Below, in pieces: positions 19,591-25,115 of a stretch of 25,115 nt of DNA. The notes under the pieces were generated by a model. That model ran no database searches and had not been told where the DNA came from. It saw nothing but the letters and a program-made list of their open reading frames with translations. The first letter of the stretch is position 1. Each line of letters begins with the position of its first letter. The translations under genes were made by a program, and so were the position numbers. The DNA lies in NCBI GenBank assembly GCA_937924685.1, contig CALEVN010000028.1:1-25115 (forward strand), read 5' to 3'. This stretch comes from an uncultured Candidatus Altimarinota bacterium (GTDB lineage: Bacteria; Patescibacteriota; Gracilibacteria; BD1-5; JAGOOR01).

Positions 19591-20514
19591 ATGTACCCAG
19601 AACTGTATACTTTTAACTTTGGCGACACATCAATTCCGGTCATGACCTATGGAGTTGGTTTGACGTTGGCTTTTGGTTTATTTTACTGGATGTTTTGGCG
19701 TCTTGGTCGAAAATATGAGATAAATACGAGCTTTTTCTCTGTCAATTTATTGGCATTTTTTCTCGTCACTTTTCTTACTTCTCGTATTTTTCACGTCATT
19801 CTCTATTACGGACTTCCGACAAAATCAGCTTTTACCTTTGAATTTCCGATTTTGAGTTTCTTTTTGATGTCAGATTTTTATTTTAGTCTCAGCGGTGCTA
19901 TCATTGGTTTCCTCATCGTTCTTCTCATCCTTATCAGAAATAAAGAACAAGCCGACAAAGATGATATTCTAGATATAGTCTCTATCTCATGGCTTTTCGC
20001 TTCTATTGTTGGTTATTTTGGTGCATTTTTTGGTGGCCAGACATACGGTATTCGTAGCGAATGACTTCTATCAGTCGATTATATCAACAATCCTATTCTC
20101 GCAGAATTTCCACGATTTCCGCTTGCTGTCGTCTATGCTATCTGTATTATATTCATCTTTTCTCTCTGCTATATCGTCAAAAAAATCCGTCCAGAACGTG
20201 GTATGGCTGTCGGTCTCGCTGCGCTTCTCTGGGGTATTATGTGGTTCATAGGGGAGTGGTGGAATGACGCATCGAGCGATAATATTGCTTATCTTTTTGG
20301 TTTTCTCACGGACTGGAAGATATTTAATTTCAATCAGATTCTTGCTTTTATTATGATGTGTTGGTGATCATGGAAGCTCGCCCATATTATTCCAAGCCCA
20401 TTATCGGATTGGGTTATAGATATTGGCGAACGTGTCCAGGATATCTCTGAACCAGTTCTCGATTTCCTTCATATACACATTCGTAAAGCAAAAAAACGCT
20501 GGTGGAAGTGGTAG
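19591..20514 (+). CDS. lgt: Prolipoprotein diacylglyceryl transferase-like protein
   Basis: A 307-residue polytopic membrane protein. The opening IPVMTYGVGLTLAFGLFYW, the second helix with TSRIFHVILYYG, a helix-flanked SLSGAIIGFLIVLLILI, then AFFGGQTYGIRSEGL (Gly from UGA at 20062-20064) and the late segment GLAALLWGIMWFIGEWWND follow the Lgt layout, in which the enzyme moves diacylglycerol from phosphatidylglycerol to the lipobox Cys. The usual GRxGNFxNxE signature is not present; GGQTYG is in the place of the alternative GCCYG form. The C-terminus after the last helix is longer than usual, with a basic end (RKAKKRWWKW). Activity is therefore uncertain although the family seems right. The gene ends with TAG. 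Confidence 0.7.
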
Positions 20515-20639
20515 TTCTCTGATGAGACTGAAAATAATAATATATTTTATACAGAAAATATTTTTTTGGCAATCTACTTATCGGCTCAAAATGGAGTCTA
20601 TTTCTTGAATCTGGGAAAAATTTCTGGTACCTTTGAGAT

Positions 20640-21401
20640 ATGAAGACAGTAACACCTACCAAGCAGACATCGGCTCCTCGTCGATTTGAAAACCGAAAAA
20701 TCACGAAAAAACCATTTTTCCCAAAAGAAGTCCGTCCCGGAACACTCATCGTCGTCGAAGGACAGGATGGTTCTGGTAAATCAACACAAGTAAAAATCCT
20801 TCAGAAGCTCCTTGAATCAAATGGATTTTATGTTCATTTTACTGAATGGAACAGCAATCCACGTATCAAACCACTCACTAAAAAACTCAAAGGAGAAGAT
20901 CTCGCTCTCCCCGCAACAGTCTTTGATATGGTTCATGCTGCTGACCTCATGGAACGCTATATCACCGAGATTGCTGGCATGCTTAAGGCGGGTATGATCG
21001 TCCTCTGCGATCGATATATCTATACGGCCCTTGCTCGTGGGTATGCTCGTGGCCTCGAAATAGAAGAACTCCGTCATTTTTATGATCAGTATTTTCCAAT
21101 TCCAGATATGGCATTTTATTTCCGACTTCCCGTCGAAGCAGGCATGAAGCGTGCTGCTGGTCGCTCTGAGCTCAAACATTATGAAGCAGGTATGGATATG
21201 GCATTTTCAGAAAATATTCTCCACAATTTTCATGCATTTCAGACTCGTGTTGTCGATGCGTATGACCGTCTCGCTGAAACAGAAAATATGTACGTCCTCG
21301 ATGCTCTCAAGCCTGTTTATGAAACAACTCCTGAGATGCGCCGACTTGTTGGTGATTATTTTCAGCGTAAATACGGTATCGAACTTATCTCCGGACTCTA
21401 A
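20640..21401 (+). CDS. Thymidylate kinase-like protein 1
   Basis: A 253-residue P-loop nucleoside-monophosphate kinase of the thymidylate kinase superfamily, which phosphorylates dTMP to dTDP with ATP. A basic 33-residue N-terminal extension precedes LIVVEGQDGSGKSTQ (Walker A at about 38-48). The substrate motif CDRYIYTALARGYARG (DRY) and a lid-like stretch RAAGRSELKHYEAG are visible. It has no UGA codon and a GC-rich codon style, unlike the glycan locus. The next gene begins 5 bases after its stop and encodes a second member, so both are probably made from one transcript. Which of the two is the real Tmk cannot be settled here; typical Tmk is about 210 residues, so both are long. Confidence 0.8.
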   Translation: MKTVTPTKQTSAPRRFENRKITKKPFFPKEVRPGTLIVVEGQDGSGKSTQVKILQKLLESNGFYVHFTEWNSNPRIKPLTKKLKGEDLALPATVFDMVHAADLMERYITEIAGMLKAGMIVLCDRYIYTALARGYARGLEIEELRHFYDQYFPIPDMAFYFRLPVEAGMKRAAGRSELKHYEAGMDMAFSENILHNFHAFQTRVVDAYDRLAETENMYVLDALKPVYETTPEMRRLVGDYFQRKYGIELISGL

Positions 21402-21406
21402 TCTCT

Positions 21407-22165
21407 ATGAAACCTAATTTTTCTCGCATTTCTGATTTTCCTGGCCGACTCATCATCCTCGAAGGTACTGACGGTTCTGGTAAGTCGACACAAGCAAAAA
21501 AACTTCGTAAAACCCTCGAAAAACAGTGACAGATAGCTGTCATAGTTTCATGGAAAGATGCACCTCATTTCCGAGATTTTTTTCTCATGAATGAAACAAA
21601 AAAATGAGCTGATGCTGCGAGTCCAGAAGCGCATCTCCTCTTGCAAGTCGCAGACATGCTCTATCAGATCGAGCGCAAGGTCATACCAAATCTCCTCAAA
21701 GGGCATACGGTGATTATGGATCGTAGTATTCCTACCATTGTTATTCGGGGTCTCGGCCTCGGTCATACGCTAGAACAACTTGAAAAAGGACTTCTCTGGT
21801 TTACCCATACTGTTTACCGTGATCTTTTTGCAAAAGCGACGACTGTTTTTCTCGACGTCAGTGCTCGCACTTCTCTTGAACGTATAGCGGAAAGGTCAAA
21901 CGAAGAAGATGGTGAAGGTGAAGGAACTCTTCTCTCTCTCCAGATGATTAAAAATCTCAAATATATGCCTGATGGTGAAAAGCTCACAAAAAAAGCAAAA
22001 CGTCGTCTCGTCGAAAAACTTCAGGAAACCTACGTTACTTCTTATCGCCACTATTTCTCCCACCATCCAGCAATTATCATTGATGGAAATGAAGGAAAGA
22101 AACATGTGTCACAAGCACTTCAAGAAGTATTGTTTCCGTCAGTTTCAACTGTGTCAAAAAAATAA
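21407..22165 (+). CDS. Thymidylate kinase-like protein 2
   Basis: A 252-residue paralogue in type of the preceding gene. LIILEGTDGSGKSTQAKKL is the Walker A, and DRSIPTIVIRGLGLG replaces the usual DRY with DRS. VFLDVSARTSLERIAERS is the LDV-type strand and Arg-rich lid start, followed by a Glu/Gly insertion (NEEDGEGEG). UGA gives Gly in EKQGQIAV (21527-21529) and KKGADAA. The conserved Tyr of DRY is missing, so substrate preference may differ, for example another nucleotide. It ends with a terminator hairpin 9 bases later. Confidence 0.77.
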
Positions 22166-22174
22166 TAAGTATCT

Positions 22175-22208
22175 CAAAAACTCCCTCCAAATTTGGAGGG
22201 AGTTTTTG
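22175..22208. terminator. Bidirectional intrinsic terminator
   Basis: CAAAAACTCCCTCCAAA pairs perfectly with TTTGGAGGGAGTTTTTG, a 17-base stem with practically no loop in the DNA (the central AAATTT would open). U-runs lie on both sides, so it can end the plus-strand kinase transcript and the convergent minus-strand gene that stops at 22211. Confidence 0.82.
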
Positions 22209-22210
22209 GA

Positions 22211-23059
22211 TTATGATCATCTTATTTTTTCGAGTCTAGCTCTGAGAGATGCGTGACCATTTATATTTAAATCACGTTGTATATTTCACACTGATTCACG
22301 AGATAAAACAATTTTTCCAGATTTTTTTGATATAAAATCCATAACTCGGTTGGAATTTGGAGTTCAGAAATTTTCAATATCAGCTGTAGAGAGATTTGCT
22401 CGGATAGATTTTTCCAATGCTTCTGAGACATTGTATCAGTGGCCAGGGAGCGATTCAAAGAATTTTTTTATCAGAATTTCAGCAAAAGGATTTGCATGAA
22501 TCATATCAACAATAGTACCTATTGGAGTCTTCCAGTGTTGTAGAACTTGGACTTCCAGTTCTGTATTTGCTTTTTCTCATTCTCCTACCATGACTAACCA
22601 TAGATTTATGAGTCACTGAATAACTGCCATTTTGCTATCATGTTCTGGTTTATTCGTCTCTATAATCGTGACATCTTTTCATGTCATTTTTTCTAACAGT
22701 TTCTTCATAATTACATTTGAATTTCCAAATGTTTCCATAGCAACAGCAATCTTTAATTTTGTTATTGTTGCTGGTCCCCAAAGAGCATGAACAGAAGGAA
22801 TTCCATTGGGAGCTTTTGCCATAACCCCAGCAAAACTAATTATATCTTCTTGAGATATTCAAAGCTGTAGAAGTTCTAAAACGGCGCTCTCTATTGTAAT
22901 AATAGGGAGCACGACATGATGAGCTATATGTTCCTCAGTACCGGTAGGAAGTAATCATTTTTTCCGTAAATCTCTCGAATGTGCTCCATCTCAGTAGATG
23001 AGTGTATGGTCTAATTCTCATCGTACAACAAATTCTTGATTTATTATTCTGTTATCCAT
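22211..23059 (-). CDS. Prephenate-dehydrogenase-like protein lacking the NAD-binding start
   Basis: A 282-residue protein in which many UGA codons give Gly. VVLPIITIESAVLELLQLG (about 49-67) matches the second half of the TyrA Rossmann domain (ILAVPixxxxxVLxxL), SVHALWGPAT (about 89-98) stands for the HPMxGP motif, and KPEHDSKMAVIQGLINL (about 137-153) is the conserved EEHDxxMAxxQxL of the helical prephenate-dehydrogenase domain. The N-terminal GxGxxG dinucleotide loop is absent: the first 40 residues have only IYGDGAHSRD. It may be a non-enzymatic or cofactor-divergent relative, or bind a different ligand. No other aromatic-amino-acid gene is near. The ATG at 23059 lies at the predicted transcription start. 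Confidence 0.62.
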
Positions 23060-23065
23060 TAGATT

Positions 23066-23093
23066 ATTATCTAATATATTATTAATTTGTCAA
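23066..23093 (-). promoter_or_regulatory. Strong promoter, predicted leaderless, with inverted repeat
   Basis: Minus strand TTGACA (23088-23093) and GATAAT (23066-23071), spacer 16. The expected transcription start is at or next to the ATG (23059). TTAGAT...ATCTAA (23059-23074) is an inverted repeat covering the -10 and start region and could be a repressor site. Confidence 0.6.
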
Positions 23094-23097
23094 AATA

Positions 23098-23124
23098 AAA
23101 CCTCTCGAATTTATCGAGAGGTTT
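23098..23124 (-). terminator. Intrinsic terminator hairpin
   Basis: AAACCTCTCGA (23098-23108) pairs with TCGAGAGGTTT (23114-23124) around ATTTA; the minus strand continues with a T-rich run. It ends just before the -35 box at 23088-23093, separating the small-ORF transcript from the next gene. Confidence 0.75.
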
Positions 23125-23147
23125 GGTTGTTTTTTGTGACTGATTAA

Positions 23148-23228
23148 TTATCAAAGCCAATACGAAACATCCTTTCTCCCGAGGAAAAAGCGGTAATAAG
23201 GACGATATGTATTGATTTTTTTGTGCAT
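23148..23228 (-). CDS. Possible 26-residue basic, aromatic peptide
   Basis: ATG at 23228 lies one base after the TAA of the upstream gene, and the frame runs to TAA at 23148 after a UGA-coded final Gly. The peptide is rich in Tyr, Phe, Lys and Arg (begins MHKKINTYRPYYRFF). It is followed by a terminator at 23098-23124. No family recognised; it could be chance. Confidence 0.3.
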
Positions 23229-23229
23229 A

Positions 23230-23631
23230 TTAATTGCTTTTAAATTGCGCTGTGAGTATATCACATACACTTTCTGGTAAGCCAATAGACCAAATTATGT
23301 CTGGTTTTTCACATAAATCTGATGGTAATCAAATCTTTGATAATTCTTGTGCAATATAGCCTTGAGCTGCCCGTATGGGATATGTTTTATTAGGATCTCA
23401 TGATCATAAATTTTGCAATTCTAGAGATCTAACAAGAGTCATAAATAAATCTGAAGAATTAGCATGCTTCATAATTTGTTGAAGCTTTTCTCTGTTTGAT
23501 GCTCATAATCAAATTGCACCTCAGTTGTTGTAGTATGATAATTTGTCTCTACTGAGAGCTGTCATGAGTTCATTTACCGCTGGGCGAATAGTACTTTCTC
23601 TTAATCCACATTCTCAATTGCTTGGTCACAT
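23230..23631 (-). CDS. Unknown 133-residue protein
   Basis: A coding frame using UGA for Gly at several places (for example NNGGAIGLGASN and LGSGDPN) that would break up under the standard code. It begins MGPSNGECGLRE and is mostly helical and polar, with no signal peptide or clear motif. The frame remains open upstream to 23752, so the N-terminus could be longer, but ATG at 23631 is the best start seen. It lies one base before the possible 26-residue ORF. The upstream border coincides with the beginning of foreign-looking sequence, so the gene could be truncated. Confidence 0.6.
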
Positions 23632-23903
23632 AAATAAAAAATTAGAAAAATTTATTAAATGTTGTGATGGTATTAATCGTAAACAAATAGATAAGATAAG
23701 TAAGGAAAATGTAGAACATATAAAATTAGAGATCGAAAATTTAGATAGTAGTTATGTAAGAAAGGTTCTTGATAAAGATAAAAATAAAAAAAGATAAATA
23801 TAAAATTATTTGTGATATTGGTTTAGGTGATGGTAAATTTACAGCTTATGGTTGTGATTTAGGCTACAAATATGTTGAAATAAACGCAGATTATAGAAGT
23901 TAA
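23630..23903 (+). pseudogene. argJ: Frameshifted C-terminal fragment resembling ArgJ
   Basis: Two plus-strand frames appear to make one product. The first, ending at 23797, is a Lys/Glu/Asp-rich segment (NRKQIDKISKENVEH, LDSSYVRKVLDKDKN). The second, from about 23790 to TAA 23901-23903, reads IICDIGLGDGKFTAYGCDL then GYKYVEINADYRS, which is the very conserved C-terminus of ornithine/glutamate N-acetyltransferase ArgJ (WGCDLxxxYVxINxxYR). They join by one base within an A-rich run near 23781-23794, which could be a sequencing error. The N-terminal 330 or so residues of ArgJ are absent. All glycines are GGT, none UGA. Only the tail match is convincing. Confidence 0.45.
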
Positions 23904-24112
23904 AATATAATAAATATTATTTTTATACAAATTATGATTGTCCAAAACATACCAACTTCTGATGTGATTTTGGCTTTACCATTGTGAACCTGGGTTTTAA
24001 ACCTCAACATAAACCAATTATTCAACCAATCAACCTCACTATCCACTTTCAAAATGGGGTCTAAACAACTGAGTTTATCCTTTTTATCTTCGTTTAATTC
24101 TGGATTATTCAT
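23900..24112 (-). CDS. Small unknown protein (70 residues)
   Basis: ATG at 24112 gives a peptide starting MNNPELNEDKKDKLSCLDP with a Trp-containing middle (DWLNNWFMLRF). The last 16 residues are hydrophobic (TIIICIKIIFIIF) and may be readthrough into AT-rich DNA rather than real protein. It starts 8 bases after the stop of the next gene upstream and has no UGA. Its end overlaps the end of the ArgJ-like fragment. Confidence 0.4.
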   Translation of the reverse strand: MNNPELNEDKKDKLSCLDPILKVDSEVDWLNNWFMLRFKTQVHNGKAKITSEVGMFWTIIICIKIIFIIF

Positions 24113-24120
24113 CTTACAAT

Positions 24121-24522
24121 TTATTGATTTGCTGGTATATAATTGTTGGTTTTTGCATTTTTTTGTTGGGTAAGTGTTCTTTTTGCGACATTTTCAATCA
24201 CAAAATAATCACCTCGTGGCAATGTTTGTTTAAATGCTTTCAAACAAGTTCTTGCGGTACAGGATTGTGGGTTATCCCAATTACCTACAATCACACGAGC
24301 AGATTGATTTTCATTTCTCAATATTTCAGAAAGTAAACCAACCTCTTCAAAATGTTCAATCCCTTCACCAATATACATTGCATGATTTGTACCATGCTTA
24401 CGGCCCATCCATTCTAATTTACCATACCTGTTTTTTAATTCAGGATTCTGAATAAGCGCAAATCTGTAGGCATCACTTTTTACAGGAATGAAAATGAAAT
24501 TTTTTACAACTATCTCTTTCAT
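24121..24522 (-). CDS. Unknown 133-residue protein, standard-code style
   Basis: A frame from ATG 24522 to TAA 24121 with no in-frame UGA; every glycine is GGN. No family recognised. Visible segments are FIFIPVKSDAYRFALIQNPEL, YGKLEWMGRKHGTNHAMYIGE and GNWDNPQSCTARTCLKAF, with a basic, Asn-rich end. Its ATG overlaps the UGA of the upstream gene as ATGA, a typical coupled arrangement when UGA is stop. Soluble, no signal peptide. Likely one of a run of phage- or mobile-element-type small genes. Confidence 0.6.
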   Translation of the reverse strand: MKEIVVKNFIFIPVKSDAYRFALIQNPELKNRYGKLEWMGRKHGTNHAMYIGEGIEHFEEVGLLSEILRNENQSARVIVGNWDNPQSCTARTCLKAFKQTLPRGDYFVIENVAKRTLTQQKNAKTNNYIPANQ

Positions 24523-24887
24523 ATTTTTATATTGAGTAGTGAAAATTGATATAATGCTTCAAAAATTGCTTCATTTGGGTACTCACCATCTTTATATTCA
24601 ACCTTCACAAGCGTTTTGTATTGCCTTTTTTCTCCTTTCATAACCAATACCACATTGAACATAACATGCCAGGTATATCCTGCTTGTCGTATTAAATCAA
24701 ATACTTCAAATTGCCAACCCATATTTGTTAGATAGCGCAGACCTTTTGCACCAACAGCAAACTTTTTGTTTGGGGCTTCCCAGGCATCATCATAACGTAC
24801 AAACAATTTCCAAAATGGAGCTTTAGGCCAATATTTCCAACCAGCCATCAATGCAATTGCTTGTTCTTTTTCTAATCTATTTTCCAT
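24519..24887 (-). CDS. Unknown 122-residue Trp-rich protein
   Basis: A frame from ATG 24887 to UGA 24519 (if UGA were Gly it would extend only three codons to TAG at 24510). It contains several Trp (GWKYWPKAPFWKLF, YDDAWEAPNKKFAVG, GYTWHVMF), a Lys-rich beta-type centre and the ending YQFSLLNIKI. No family recognised; the style recalls unknown genes of Bacteroidetes phages, but that is an impression, not a match. It begins 5 bases after the stop of the partial upstream gene. No membrane segment. Confidence 0.6.
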   Translation of the reverse strand: MENRLEKEQAIALMAGWKYWPKAPFWKLFVRYDDAWEAPNKKFAVGAKGLRYLTNMGWQFEVFDLIRQAGYTWHVMFNVVLVMKGEKRQYKTLVKVEYKDGEYPNEAIFEALYQFSLLNIKI

Positions 24888-24892
24888 CGCTT

Positions 24893-25115
24893 TTAATTTA
24901 AATTAAACATTTCTTCTTTACAAGTTAAAAAGCCACAATTGAATAAATTGATAATATTATTCACATCATCACTACCTGCTTTTTGTAATGTACCTAATGC
25001 TTCTGTTTCACCATTCATACAAACCCACAACGCAAAAGGTAAACCTTTTTTAATTTCTGTTTTATCAGGATAGAAAGAATCATAATTAGCACCATATAAA
25101 GATATTGGTAATGCA
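24893..25115 (-). CDS. Partial unknown protein, cut by the window edge
   Basis: The last 73 codons of a minus-strand gene whose start is beyond the window; stop TAA at 24893-24895. Visible parts are SLYGANYDSFYPDK, GLPFALWVCMNGETEALG and the Cys-containing ending NCGFLTCKEEMFNLN. No UGA in frame. Not recognised. It belongs to the same close-packed run of minus-strand genes. Confidence 0.55.
   Translation of the reverse strand, partial: ALPISLYGANYDSFYPDKTEIKKGLPFALWVCMNGETEALGTLQKAGSDDVNNIINLFNCGFLTCKEEMFNLN

Noticed and set aside
23543..23629. N-terminal part of the 84-codon plus-strand frame that contains the ArgJ-like segment
   Set aside because: This part is antisense to the unknown minus-strand gene that uses UGA for Gly; only the portion after about 23630 looks coding.
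1..23631. UGA as tryptophan (table 4) or selenocysteine
   Set aside because: UGA aligns with conserved Gly, UGG is used for Trp in the same genes, and UGA is far too common for selenocysteine.
1..25115. CRISPR array, tRNA/rRNA genes, transposase or long direct repeats
   Set aside because: I saw no regularly spaced repeats, no T-loop/cloverleaf sequence and no transposase motifs; a covariance-model scan would be needed for certainty.

Overview
The window reads as bacterial DNA in which UGA encodes glycine (NCBI table 25, the code of the candidate phyla Gracilibacteria and Absconditabacteria/SR1). Under the standard code most genes up to about 23.6 kb break into fragments. With UGA as Gly they become full-length proteins, and UGA falls on conserved glycines: the sulfotransferase P-loop, the GT8 NSG motif, YvcK GGGSG, the metallophosphoesterase GTWG end and the prepilin cleavage site. 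I cannot separate the two phyla from this sequence. All coordinates up to 23.63 kb use the Gly reading.

Region 1 (1-9.1 kb, very AT-rich, UGA-rich) is a surface-glycan locus. It holds GT8 and GT2 glycosyltransferases (+). A tightly packed minus-strand operon follows: sat (ATP sulfurylase), cysC (APS kinase), a sulfotransferase and a GT25 glycosyltransferase. Divergent from it are a DUF1919-type protein and a large polytopic membrane protein (+). A second GT25 and an unknown 294-residue protein with a near-consensus promoter close the region. The logical reading is sulfate -> APS -> PAPS -> sulfated glycan, in a lineage usually described as metabolically minimal. This is the most interesting system in the window.

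Region 2 (9.2-22.2 kb, higher GC, fewer UGA) is core and envelope biology. It contains yvcK, a GlmU-like left-handed beta-helix transferase and a membrane metallophosphoesterase (one operon), a trypsin-like protease, a FecR-like surface protein with a type IV prepilin-like protein, era, rny, a beta-CASP metallo-beta-lactamase nuclease, an Lgt-like transferase and two tandem thymidylate-kinase-like genes.

Region 3 (22.2-23.9 kb) holds a shortened prephenate-dehydrogenase-like gene, a 133-residue unknown, a possible 26-codon ORF and a frameshifted tail resembling ArgJ.

Region 4 (23.9-25.1 kb) is a run of small minus-strand unknown genes with no in-frame UGA and an ATGA stop/start overlap, as in the standard code. 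The change of coding style suggests a phage-like insertion or an assembly join.

Several genes have promoter-like hexamers placed so that transcription would start at or within a few bases of the start codon, and convincing Shine-Dalgarno motifs are rare, so leaderless initiation may be common here. I found no tRNA, rRNA, CRISPR array or transposase.
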